Below, piece by piece: positions 42,454-50,163 of a DNA stretch of 64,000 nt. Every line of letters begins with the position of its first letter. Within the stretch, counting starts at the first letter, position 1. The stretch is taken from the NCBI GenBank assembly GCA_964464895.1, contig CAYXGY010000001.1, positions 496,001-560,000 on the forward strand. Reading direction: 5' to 3'. A program made the position numbers and the translations under genes. Under the pieces are notes generated by a model, which was not told where the DNA came from, did not search any database, and saw nothing but the letters and a program-made list of their open reading frames with translations. Source of the DNA: Helicobacter_D sp964464895. Its GTDB lineage: Bacteria > Campylobacterota > Campylobacteria > Campylobacterales > Helicobacteraceae.

Positions 42454-43026
42454 TTAAATTTTGGACTTAATAAAGCCCTCCATTTCTGCGACAATTTCTT
42501 CAATCGTGCGTTCGCCGCTAATTTTTTTCAATACGCCTTTTTTGCCATAAAAATCCTGAATTTCTTTGAGAGGTGCTTGATAGACTTCCATACGATTATT
42601 AAACACTTCTACATTATCGTCCGCCCCCCTAGCGCGTCCAAGCACTCTATCACAAGCGGTTTCCCTGCTTACCTCTACTTCAATAACACTGACAAGTTCA
42701 ATGTCTTTTTTGTCTTTTAAAATCTTATCAAATTCCAACATTTGCTCTACACTGCGGGGATAACCATCAATGAGCACAATGTCTTTACGCGCATTTGCAA
42801 TCGCATCTATAATGGTTTTGACGACTATTTCAAGAGGTACAAGATTTCCTTTGCTTGTATAGCTATCAATCAGCTTTCCAAGTTCGCTTCCACTCGCCAC
42901 CTCCGCACGCAATAATTCCCCCGTGGAATAATGCACGATACTTTCGGCATTATTTTTGCTAATAATCTCTGCGTCAGTCGTTTTGCCACTGCCAGGTGCT
43001 CCAATAACCAAAAATAACTTTTTCAT
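42454..43026 (-). CDS. adk: Adenylate kinase
   Basis: 190 aa short-lid type, phosphorylating AMP with ATP. Motifs are LFLVIGAPGSGKTTDA (P-loop), HYSTGELLRAEVASGSELG, LIDGYPRSVEQM and DRVLGRARGADDNVEVFNNRM, with the small lid in place of the zinc or long lid. ATG 43026 is six bases after GGAG. A GTG three bases upstream is too close. It lies 11 bp after aspS. Confidence 0.96.
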   Translation of the reverse strand: MKKLFLVIGAPGSGKTTDAEIISKNNAESIVHYSTGELLRAEVASGSELGKLIDSYTSKGNLVPLEIVVKTIIDAIANARKDIVLIDGYPRSVEQMLEFDKILKDKKDIELVSVIEVEVSRETACDRVLGRARGADDNVEVFNNRMEVYQAPLKEIQDFYGKKGVLKKISGERTIEEIVAEMEGFIKSKI

Positions 43027-43037
43027 CACTGTCTCCT

Positions 43038-44789
43038 TTATCGTTTGGTTTCTCTCACTTTGATATGCAATTCTCTTAGCTGCTCTTCACTCGCTGCACT
43101 TGGAGCATCTGTGAGCGGACAAGTTGCCTTTTGAGTTTTAGGAAATGCAATCACATCACGGATAGAATTTGCCTTACAAAGCAACATTATAATGCGGTCT
43201 AGTCCAAATGCAAGCCCTCCGTGTGGCGGCGCGCCAAATTGCAATGCCTCAAGCAAGAAACTAAATTTATTTTTTGCCTCTTGTTCGCTAATGCCAAGCA
43301 GTTTAAACACGCGGCTTTGAATCTCCTCTTTATGAATTCTAATGCTTCCACCGCCAATCTCAAATCCATTCAATACGACATCATAAGCAACAGAACTAAT
43401 TTCCTCAATATCCTCTACATCTAAATCTTTGGGCATTGTAAAAGGGTGATGCAAGGCAGAGATACTACCATCTTCATTGCGTTCAAACATTGGGAAATCC
43501 ACAACCCACAAGAACCTATACGCATTCTCATCAATCAATCCCATATCTTGAGCCACTTTCTGACGCAAGCGTCCCATATAATCCCACACGATTTTTTTTG
43601 CTCCTGCACCAAAAAACACAACATCACCGACTTTTGCCCCCACACGTTCTATTAGAGTTTTGAGATTCGCCTCACTCAAGAATTTGACAAGAGGACCTTT
43701 TGCTCCCTCTTCCTTGATTTGAATATATGCCAAGCCTTTTGCACCAAATTTTCGGACAAACTCCTCCGCTTCACCCAAAGTTTTGCGTGTAAAAAACGCA
43801 TCGCCCTTTGAGACACAGAGTGCTTTAATGCGATTATTCTTAGAATCCTTAGCAATATTTGCAAAAATATCATTACTAGATTCTACAAACAAATCCGCCA
43901 CCTCTACTAAGGGCAATCCAAAGCGCAAATCTGGTTTATCACTCCCATAAGACTCCATTACTTCTTTATAAGTATAATGTTCAAAAGGAGTTTTTATCGT
44001 GATTCCACAAGCCCCAAAAATCGCTTTGAGTGTCGCTTCTGCAGCTGCCATTACATCTTCTTGAGTACAGAAACTCATCTCCACATCAATTTGTGTAAAT
44101 TCCGGCTGCCTATCAAGTCTCAAATCCTCGTCTCTAAAGCATTTAGCAATTTGAAAATATCTATCAAATCCGCTAATCATTAAGAGCTGCTTAAATAATT
44201 GTGGGCTCTGCGGCAAGGCATAGAATTCTCCGTGATGCACGCGACTTGGCACGAGATAATCCCGCGCCCCCTCTGGAGTCGCTTTCGTTAAAATTGGTGT
44301 TTCAACTTCTAAAAAACCTAAGCCACTAAGCGTATTGCGCACCGCTTGCGCGACTTTGCTACGAGTGATAAAAATCTCTTGTAAGCGTGGATTGCGCAAA
44401 TCCAAATAACGATATTTTAAACGCACATCTTCGCCCACACTCTCATCACCCACGGCAATAGGAGGAGTTAAACTTTTGTTTTCAATTTTTAAGGATTCTA
44501 CTAGCACCTCAATTTTGCCTGTTTTTAGCTTGGGATTCTCTAATCCTTTGCCTCTTGCGCGCACCTTTCCCTTGGCAACTAAAACATACTCATCACGCAC
44601 TTCACTTGCGATTTTATGCGCCTCTCCACTATCCTTTGGGTCTAACACGAGTTGCACAAGCCCACTACGGTCGCGTAAATCAATAAAAATAATTCCCCCA
44701 TGGTCGCGGTAAGTATTACACCAACCACATAAACTCACCGCTTCTCCAATATTTTGCTCCCCTAAATCTGCGCAATAATGGCTTCTCAT
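43038..44789 (-). CDS. aspS: Aspartate--tRNA(Asp/Asn) ligase
   Basis: 583 aa class IIb synthetase of the bacterial type with the GAD insertion. Motifs are the N-terminal OB domain (VSLCGWCNTYRDHGGIIFIDLRDRSGLVQLV), RYLDLRNPRLQEIFITRSKVAQAVRNTL, QSPQLFKQLLMISGFDRYFQIAKCFRDEDLRLDRQPEFTQID and GLAFGLDRIIMLLC. It is probably non-discriminating, as in Helicobacter with GatCAB (family knowledge). I start at ATG 44789 (AGGAGT seven bases before), trimming a 15-residue upstream extension. Confidence 0.96.
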   Translation of the reverse strand: MRSHYCADLGEQNIGEAVSLCGWCNTYRDHGGIIFIDLRDRSGLVQLVLDPKDSGEAHKIASEVRDEYVLVAKGKVRARGKGLENPKLKTGKIEVLVESLKIENKSLTPPIAVGDESVGEDVRLKYRYLDLRNPRLQEIFITRSKVAQAVRNTLSGLGFLEVETPILTKATPEGARDYLVPSRVHHGEFYALPQSPQLFKQLLMISGFDRYFQIAKCFRDEDLRLDRQPEFTQIDVEMSFCTQEDVMAAAEATLKAIFGACGITIKTPFEHYTYKEVMESYGSDKPDLRFGLPLVEVADLFVESSNDIFANIAKDSKNNRIKALCVSKGDAFFTRKTLGEAEEFVRKFGAKGLAYIQIKEEGAKGPLVKFLSEANLKTLIERVGAKVGDVVFFGAGAKKIVWDYMGRLRQKVAQDMGLIDENAYRFLWVVDFPMFERNEDGSISALHHPFTMPKDLDVEDIEEISSVAYDVVLNGFEIGGGSIRIHKEEIQSRVFKLLGISEQEAKNKFSFLLEALQFGAPPHGGLAFGLDRIIMLLCKANSIRDVIAFPKTQKATCPLTDAPSAASEEQLRELHIKVRETKR

Positions 44790-44915
44790 GGTTTTCACTC
44801 CTAAAATTAACGAAATAATCCGTGATTGTATCAAAAAAATAATAAAAGTTACAATGGAATCTTTTTGTCCTTGTGAGAATCACTTGGCGAGAATCACTTG
44901 CGATTCGTGGCGCGC

Positions 44916-44956
44916 ATTGCATAAGCAATTACCCACACTTGCAAATCTGTAATGTT
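44916..44956. repeat. Left copy of a repeat flanking the autotransporter gene
   Basis: Contains ATTGCATAAGC (44916-44926), ACTTG (44937-44941) and AAATCTGTAATGTT (44943-44956). The same words in the same order occur at 48345-48377 on the other side of the autotransporter gene, with about eight bases less between them. Origin unknown. Confidence 0.6.
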
Positions 44957-44977
44957 GCAATTACAAGAGTATGGGCA

Positions 44978-44992
44978 CAAGATTATAGATTG
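44978..44992 (+). repeat. Left half of a 15-bp inverted repeat around the autotransporter locus
   Basis: CAAGATTATAGATTG here is exactly inverted at 48435-48449. The overlapping GATTATAGATTGCTT also occurs at 32411-32425, so it belongs to a dispersed repeat family. After it comes CGCTACGCTCGTAATCGCTC, a degenerate form of the palindromic part of that family. Confidence 0.65.
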
Positions 44993-45096
44993 CTTCGCTA
45001 CGCTCGTAATCGCTCAAAACACAAATTCGACTCAAATTTCCAAATTTTTACAATTTTTTGCTTCTAAGCTTCTAAATTTAATTGACTTTTAAGGGG

Positions 45097-45106
45097 NNNN
45101 NNNNNN
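45097..45106. other. Assembly gap (10 N)
   Basis: Ten undetermined bases. The bases on its left end in AAGGGG and those on its right (45107-45206) are a mix of A and G runs with a CCCCCGGGGG stretch, unlike any other non-coding DNA in the window. This suggests a contig break at a homopolymer with poor-quality ends. The true length is unknown. Confidence 0.95.
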
Positions 45107-45206
45107 AAAAAAGCAAAAAAAGAAGGTAAACCAAAAAAAAAACATATAGCTACCCCCGGGGGAAGGGAAAGAAAAAAAGATGGCAAGGAAAAAAACCGGG
45201 ATTTTA

Positions 45207-45221
45207 GGGGGGGGGGGGGGG
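45207..45221 (+). repeat. Homopolymeric G tract, 15 bases
   Basis: Fifteen G in a row, 41 bases upstream of the autotransporter ATG and directly in front of TATGAT. Long G tracts are prone to slippage in Helicobacter and Campylobacter. It is outside the coding frame, because an in-frame TAA at 45251-45253 precedes the ATG, so any switching would act on transcription. The length in the assembly may not be exact. Confidence 0.85.
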
Positions 45222-45262
45222 TATGATTCTGGCTTAAATTTATTTTAAAATAAGGAGTCGGA

Positions 45263-48160
45263 ATGACAAAACTTTCTATCATTGCAAGTCGCGCACTTGT
45301 GGGATTTGGTATAGCGACATTAGTCAGTGCTAATGCAGCTACCATTGAAGTAACAGATAAAATAGACGAAGGCAAAACTAATCTATCCAACTTAGAGGTA
45401 GGAACAGATGTAGAGCCTGCCAAAACACCACAAGGCACGGGACTATTTAAGCAAAGGGGCAATGCTTGGACTTATAGCAACAAAACAGTAACCGCTGGCA
45501 AAGTCGCAGCAGTAGGCAAAGACGACACTATCAATCTTAGGCTAAGCGAAGAATACGCTGGCACTTTCACCGATAGCGTATTTGAAGATGTAGAGAATTT
45601 TGAACAACTCATCAATAGCTTCTCTAATAATACTAATTCCTTTACTATGTTGCTACCCACAGATGAAACGACAAAAAAGAGTGGTGCAACACTTAATATT
45701 ACAAATGAAGCCACTATGGGCTTGAATCTTACAAACTACCATTTAAAAGCAAAAACCATAGATGTTAAAGATACTAATCTATTCTCTACGCACGGTGAAT
45801 CACTCGTAGAAGTAGATGGTGTAGCGGGCACAGATAAGTTAAAAATAAGCACCACCAATGGCGGCAGCATAAATATGTCTAGTCCACTAGACGTGATAAA
45901 CAATGCAGATAAAGTGGGTATGGTTTGGCTAAGTGGTAGTGGCTCATTACGCGTTACAGGAGACTTTGAAACAGATAAAGCACTTTATATATTTGCTAAT
46001 GCTAACGCGGCAAATAAAATCAAAGTAGATGGCACAGCGAAACTTTCAACTAACGATGGTTTCTTGTTTGCCTCTACTAATGGTGTTGAGGGATTGGTTC
46101 TAAAAAACCACGAAATCCTAAGTGCAAATGCGATTTATGGTGTTAGTGCTGGAGACCAACCTGCACAATTTTCCACTTCAAACTATGCAGCAGTGCTTGT
46201 TTCTAAGCCAACAAACGTACTAGGCGGTATGAGTAAGGAGCTTGAACAACAACCAATCATTAAAGATGTCAGCGATAAGGCTCTCAATCGTAACGACCAG
46301 TTGGTGAATTTTGCTTATATGGCAGAAAACACAACAACAGGACAAGCCCTCAATGGATTCTACACAAGCGCGGATGGCAAAAAGCTATTAGTCAGCAGTG
46401 AGCTAATCCGCAATTCAGATGGAGTCGCAAACGCAAACAACCTAGGAAAAACACTAGCAAATGCGGCAAGTGAATTAGAGGATTACAAAACTAGCCTTGC
46501 GGGCTCAACTCGAGTAGTTGTAAGTGGCAAAATCATAGAGGGTAAAATAAGTGATGCAGGTAGCGTGCTTAAAGAAATCTATGATGAGAGAGACACACAA
46601 GTAACAAATGTGGGCGGAACTCTCTCAATAGCTGCCATAGAGGCAGACCGCAACAGAGAGGATAGACAAGTCATCACTGAATTTATCAAAACCAAACAAG
46701 ATGCAGTAAAACTTGCACAAACCGCTTATAATGAAGCAAAGGCAGCCCTTGACGCAGACCCAACCAACGCCACTAAAGCAGCGGCTCTAGCTTTTGCGGA
46801 TAGCAATTTAACGTCTGCAAGAACCGATTTAGCTACTGCACAAGATTATTTGACTACATTTGATAAAGATGTTGCATTAATCCGTGAGGGTAAATCCCTA
46901 TGGGCAAAAGCAGATGCAATTAAACAAAACTATGATGACATAACAAACAACCAAGCATACTACTTTAAATGGGGCAAAAATTCTAGTGGGGAATATAACA
47001 CAGGCAAACTAAACAAAGCTGGAATTAGAAAAATGATAGAAAATGTAGATGTGGGCTCTCATAGAGGATTGGCAGTAAATATCTATGATTCCTTGCAAGA
47101 ATCAAACTTAAGCGAAGGTTTGCGCACTACATTTGACCCTGCATTTGGAAATCTTGCTAGCCTCAAAACAGCTTCTAATGATATTCACGACACAGGACGT
47201 TCTGCAACAAACTTCGCAAACTCTGTGAATACTGCTATTAATGTTTCTAACGAAATGGCATTAGGAGATAGAATCGCAAAGGCAAACAACCCATATAACC
47301 AAAAATTAGCAGCTGTAGGTACTGACGCTTATAATGATTTTTATCATAGAACCGATGGAAGTGTTTGGGTCAATGCCTTTGGCGGAACAAATATCGTAGA
47401 TGGAGAAAGTGGTGGAATCTATGGAATCTCGCTTGGAGCAGACAAACAAGTAACAGATTCTGCACTCATTGGTATGTATTTCACTTATGCCGATTCAGAT
47501 TTGAAAGACAAATCACTCAAACAAGAATCCGACAACTTCCAATTAGGTATCTATTCAAACATCAAGCTTAATCCTGAATGGGAACTCAACCTTAGAGCCT
47601 ATGGACAACTCGGACAAACAGACCAATACTCTAGTCTTTTGGGCGAAACTTACACTAGTGATTTTGACAAAAAATTCTTTGGCTTTAGCGGAAGTATCGG
47701 CAGAATCGTAGAGTTTGAAAATAGTTTATTCCTCAAGCCTTTCGCAGGATTAAATTACTATTATGCAAATACTCCAAGCTATACTGAAAAGGGTGGAAAT
47801 CTTCCAAGAGAAGTAGATGAAAGCACAAACAACTCTGTTAGCCTTGATGTAGGTTTAGAAGTAAGAAAATACTTCAACGAAACTTCTTATGTCTTTGTAA
47901 CGCCAAAGATTGAACAATATTTGATGAACAACGGAGATGATTATGTTTCATCTTTTAGCGGTTCTCCTATTGACTTCAGCGTTTCTGCAAGTGATAAACT
48001 CAAAACCTATGGACAATTAATCGTAGGTGGGAGCTTTGGTGTAACAGACAGCTTGAATGTTGAATTAGGACTCGGCGCAAAACAAATTTTAACAAACAAA
48101 GTAGATGACAAGAATGAAACTTATTTAAGCGGAAACTTAGGGCTTAAATATAAATTCTAA
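45263..48160 (+). CDS. Autotransporter with C-terminal beta-barrel (type Va secretion)
   Basis: 965 aa surface protein. Signal peptide MTKLSIIASRALVGFGIATLVSANA is followed by a beta-rich, Asn/Thr/Lys-rich passenger (about 26-400). A helical, partly coiled-coil segment (about 400-570, DRQVITEFIKTKQDAVKLAQTAYNEAKAAL) and a linker come next. The last 280 residues form a classical barrel beginning at VWVNAFGGTNIVDGESGGIYGISLGADKQV and ending in LSGNLGLKYKF with terminal Phe. No catalytic triad is visible. Adhesion or host interaction is a guess. Good SD (AAGGAGT). It is flanked by repeats and an assembly gap. Confidence 0.9.
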   Translation: MTKLSIIASRALVGFGIATLVSANAATIEVTDKIDEGKTNLSNLEVGTDVEPAKTPQGTGLFKQRGNAWTYSNKTVTAGKVAAVGKDDTINLRLSEEYAGTFTDSVFEDVENFEQLINSFSNNTNSFTMLLPTDETTKKSGATLNITNEATMGLNLTNYHLKAKTIDVKDTNLFSTHGESLVEVDGVAGTDKLKISTTNGGSINMSSPLDVINNADKVGMVWLSGSGSLRVTGDFETDKALYIFANANAANKIKVDGTAKLSTNDGFLFASTNGVEGLVLKNHEILSANAIYGVSAGDQPAQFSTSNYAAVLVSKPTNVLGGMSKELEQQPIIKDVSDKALNRNDQLVNFAYMAENTTTGQALNGFYTSADGKKLLVSSELIRNSDGVANANNLGKTLANAASELEDYKTSLAGSTRVVVSGKIIEGKISDAGSVLKEIYDERDTQVTNVGGTLSIAAIEADRNREDRQVITEFIKTKQDAVKLAQTAYNEAKAALDADPTNATKAAALAFADSNLTSARTDLATAQDYLTTFDKDVALIREGKSLWAKADAIKQNYDDITNNQAYYFKWGKNSSGEYNTGKLNKAGIRKMIENVDVGSHRGLAVNIYDSLQESNLSEGLRTTFDPAFGNLASLKTASNDIHDTGRSATNFANSVNTAINVSNEMALGDRIAKANNPYNQKLAAVGTDAYNDFYHRTDGSVWVNAFGGTNIVDGESGGIYGISLGADKQVTDSALIGMYFTYADSDLKDKSLKQESDNFQLGIYSNIKLNPEWELNLRAYGQLGQTDQYSSLLGETYTSDFDKKFFGFSGSIGRIVEFENSLFLKPFAGLNYYYANTPSYTEKGGNLPREVDESTNNSVSLDVGLEVRKYFNETSYVFVTPKIEQYLMNNGDDYVSSFSGSPIDFSVSASDKLKTYGQLIVGGSFGVTDSLNVELGLGAKQILTNKVDDKNETYLSGNLGLKYKF

Positions 48161-48187
48161 TTCTATAAACAAGGTAGGGAGTAAGAT

Positions 48188-48253
48188 GAGGCTCACCTAA
48201 GTAACTTAGAGCTTGGGTGTAGATTCTAATCCTACATTAGCCTCTCTAGGCTA
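48188..48253 (+). terminator. Pair of overlapping hairpins after the autotransporter gene
   Basis: GAGGCT (48188-48193) can pair with AGCCTC (48239-48244), enclosing the palindrome CTAAGT-A-ACTTAG. Alternatively TAGCCT (48238-48243) pairs with AGGCTA (48248-48253) over a four-base loop. The two cannot form together. There is no clean U-run. The 511-bp stretch 48161-48671 otherwise holds only the repeats and the perR promoter, with no gene. Confidence 0.35.
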
Positions 48254-48344
48254 GACTTCCCCTAAGATTGTATTTTAATCTCCTTTTGGCATATAAAACT
48301 GCTCACATTCTTGCACTTGCAAGCGTGTGTAGCATTCATGGCAT

Positions 48345-48377
48345 ATTGCATAAGCTTACTTGTAAATCTGTAATGTT
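48345..48377. repeat. Right copy of the repeat flanking the autotransporter gene
   Basis: ATTGCATAAGC (48345-48355), ACTTG (48358-48362) and AAATCTGTAATGTT (48364-48377) repeat the left copy at 44916-44956 in direct orientation. The two copies bracket about 3.4 kb containing only the autotransporter gene. Confidence 0.6.
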
Positions 48378-48434
48378 ATCTATCTGTGATTCTGTTTTCT
48401 CGTCATCACAAGAAAACTTGAAAAATTTTCGTAA

Positions 48435-48449
48435 CAATCTATAATCTTG
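48435..48449 (-). repeat. Right half of the 15-bp inverted repeat
   Basis: CAATCTATAATCTTG is the exact reverse complement of 44978-44992. Together with the direct repeats it marks both edges of the autotransporter locus. Confidence 0.65.
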
Positions 48450-48579
48450 CACTCCAAGTCAATCAAATATTGGAATCGCAAAATAAAACCAATAGCGAGA
48501 CTTTAGATTATTACTTCATTATTCGTTTGACTCACTCCTTGCAAGGACAAAATAGTGAATTTTAAGTTATGCAAGATTC

Positions 48580-48601
48580 TATAATATTATTTATTAATAA
48601 T
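48580..48601 (+). promoter_or_regulatory. perR promoter and candidate PerR/Fur-type operator
   Basis: TATAAT (48580-48585) is followed at once by the perfect dyad ATTATT-TATT-AATAAT (48586-48601), which would cover the transcription start. A/T palindromes of this kind are typical of PerR and Fur boxes in this group. Autoregulation is inferred from the position before perR. In such AT-rich DNA the dyad could be chance. Confidence 0.45.
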
Positions 48602-48671
48602 TTTTCTTGATAAATAAAAATAATTTTTGTAAAATTATAGAAAATCATCATTAATATTAGGAATCTCTAAA

Positions 48672-49079
48672 ATGTTTGAAAAAATTTTAAAAGACAATCA
48701 TCTAAAAATCACCCCCCAACGTCTAGCAATTTTGAAAGAAATCCAAAAATTTGGGCACATTAGCATTGATGAAATCTACGAAAATATCAAAGAAAGTAAT
48801 CCTTCTATGTCGCTCGCTACAATCTATAAAAATCTTGCTTCAATGCAAGAAGCTAGAATCATTGATGAAGTCAAATTGCCCAATCAAAAACAACGTTATG
48901 AGCTTGTAAAAAAACCGCATCTTCATCTTGTTTGCGAAAAGTGTGGAAAAATTACAGATATGGAGGGGGGTGCTTCTATGGAATCGCTCAAACACTCTTG
49001 TGCGAATGCTTCCTCTTACCAAATCAAAGAAGTCTCTGTTGCTCTCATTGGAATCTGTCCGCAATGCCAAGCAAGATAA
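48672..49079 (+). CDS. perR: PerR-like Fur-family peroxide-responsive regulator
   Basis: 135 aa Fur-family repressor. The winged-helix part (HLKITPQRLAILKEIQKFGHISIDEIYENIKESNPSMSLATIYKNLASMQEARIIDEV) is followed by the metal region HLHLVCEKCGKITDMEG. The structural zinc site is C88/C91 and C129/C132. Similarity to Campylobacter PerR and the shortened N-terminus favour PerR over Fur, but metal selectivity cannot be proven by eye. It would repress catalase and alkyl hydroperoxide reductase genes. A possible autoregulatory operator lies upstream. Confidence 0.85.
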   Translation: MFEKILKDNHLKITPQRLAILKEIQKFGHISIDEIYENIKESNPSMSLATIYKNLASMQEARIIDEVKLPNQKQRYELVKKPHLHLVCEKCGKITDMEGGASMESLKHSCANASSYQIKEVSVALIGICPQCQAR

Positions 49080-49124
49080 TGATATTTTTCATTTTTAGTT
49101 TGCAAGACGATTCCAAAGGAAACT

Positions 49125-49152
49125 TAAAGTAGTTGCTTTGTAGAAAGCTACT
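49125..49152 (-). terminator. Hairpin between convergent perR and yhcH-like genes
   Basis: AAGTAG and CTACTT form a six-base stem over a loop of about 15 bases in the 79-bp spacer. On the minus strand it is followed by TTTAAGTTTCC, so it could end the yhcH-side operon. A weak candidate. Confidence 0.35.
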
Positions 49153-49158
49153 TATGCC

Positions 49159-49671
49159 TTAAAAATTCAGCTTCACAAGATTCTTTGGAATTTTGACAAC
49201 AACCTTTTGTACAAGCATAGATTCTGTATTGGTTGAGATTCCGCCCGCATGGACATCAAGACTTTCAAAAACTGCAAGATTTCCCGGAAATAATTGAATG
49301 CTTGAAAGAAAAGGGCTAGAATGATATTCAATCAAATCACGCGCAGAATCTAAGGGATTTTTCACCTCGCATAAACTATTAGGCGCGACAAAAAAAATCT
49401 CTTTTCCGCGAACAACCATTTGAAAATCTACCATTTCACAATGGCTTTCATAGAAAGCCTCTTTAGGCGTCTTTGTATTATAAGCTTGCTCAATTGCCCT
49501 TGCCCCACCCTCAAAATGCACAATAAACTCTTCTCCTGCTTTCAACGAAGTAATGCGCTCATACACTTCGCTATTCTCGTCTAATGCGTCAAAGAGATAA
49601 CCAAAAACTTTGCTCAATACTTCGTTCTTTTTAAACTTGCTTGCTATATCTGGTAAATAGCCCAAAAACAT
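49159..49671 (-). CDS. YhcH/YjgK/YiaL family (DUF386) protein
   Basis: 170 aa cupin-like protein. Family features are the start MFLGYLPD, FVHFEGGARAIEQAYNTKTPKEAFYESHCEMVDFQMVVRGKEIFFVAP (ESHxxxxDxQ metal-type motif) and FPGNLAVFESLDVHAGGIS with a final KVVVKIP. Members act on sugars such as sialic acid anomers or related compounds, and the substrate here is unknown. No sialic acid genes are nearby. Last gene of the tatA-argS-fabD-mtnN-sixA run, 9 bp after sixA. Confidence 0.88.
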   Translation of the reverse strand: MFLGYLPDIASKFKKNEVLSKVFGYLFDALDENSEVYERITSLKAGEEFIVHFEGGARAIEQAYNTKTPKEAFYESHCEMVDFQMVVRGKEIFFVAPNSLCEVKNPLDSARDLIEYHSSPFLSSIQLFPGNLAVFESLDVHAGGISTNTESMLVQKVVVKIPKNLVKLNF

Positions 49672-49680
49672 AGAATCCCT

Positions 49681-50148
49681 TTAGAAGTTATGCAAGCCCA
49701 CAAGTAACCATTCTTGCTCTTTTTCTCGCTCTAGCTCTACAACGCAACCCTTACCCACATAGAGATTCAAAGTTCCTTTTGCGCAAATGAAACGCACAAA
49801 TTCGCTAATGCTTGGCTCGTGCCCTACAACAACTAAGGTTTGCCAATCCTCTTCAATTTCCTCTTTATGTCCTAAAAATCCTTGCAATCCTTCGTCTGGA
49901 TTGATGTTTGGATTCAAAAAAAATGTACTATGGGATTGCTTTTTGGCAATATATTTCGCGGTATCACACGCACGCAAAGCGAGTGATGAAATAATCGCAT
50001 CGACATCGGGATATTTTTTTGCAATATATTTTGCAATCTGTTTTGCTTGTTTGACACCCTTTTTAGTCAATGGTCGTTTCAAATCATCTTCATCAGCCCA
50101 TTTTTCTCTATTTGCCGCTTTTGCGTGACGCACTAAAATTAATCTCAT
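49681..50148 (-). CDS. sixA: SixA-type phosphohistidine phosphatase
   Basis: 155 aa histidine phosphatase superfamily. The catalytic RHG-type motif is LVRHAKAANREKWADEDDLKRPLTKKGVKQAKQIAKYI, and the second His is in VVVGHEPSISEFVRFI. E. coli SixA removes phosphate from HPt domains or PTS proteins. The target here is not known. It lies 15 bp after mtnN. The ATG follows AAAGGAGATTAAAG. Confidence 0.87.
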   Translation of the reverse strand: MRLILVRHAKAANREKWADEDDLKRPLTKKGVKQAKQIAKYIAKKYPDVDAIISSLALRACDTAKYIAKKQSHSTFFLNPNINPDEGLQGFLGHKEEIEEDWQTLVVVGHEPSISEFVRFICAKGTLNLYVGKGCVVELEREKEQEWLLVGLHNF

Positions 50149-50163
50149 CTTTAATCTCCTTTA

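Larger units (their letters stand above)
45082..45227 (+). promoter_or_regulatory. Candidate phase-variable promoter of the autotransporter, interrupted by the assembly gap
   Basis: Left of the gap the sequence reads TTGACT-TTTAA-GGGG (45082-45096). Right of it a 15-G run is followed directly by TATGAT (45222-45227). If both edges are the same G-tract, the promoter is TTGACT, TTTAA, Gn, TATGAT, and n sets the -35/-10 spacing (12 G gives 17 bp). The 100 bases between gap and G-tract look like low-quality read. The leader after the -10 holds AAGGAGT at 45252-45258. Confidence 0.55.

Noticed and set aside
45107..45206. A/G-rich segment right of the gap as a genuine intergenic element
   Set aside because: Its runs of A and G and the CCCCCGGGGG are unlike all other spacers in the window, and it sits at a contig edge next to a homopolymer. 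Read error is the simpler reading, although not proven.
45064..45462. Open frame on the minus strand across the N gap and the G-tract
   Set aside because: It is antisense to the start of the autotransporter gene, includes undetermined bases and low-quality sequence, has a C/L/P-rich product from the G-tract and has no family character.
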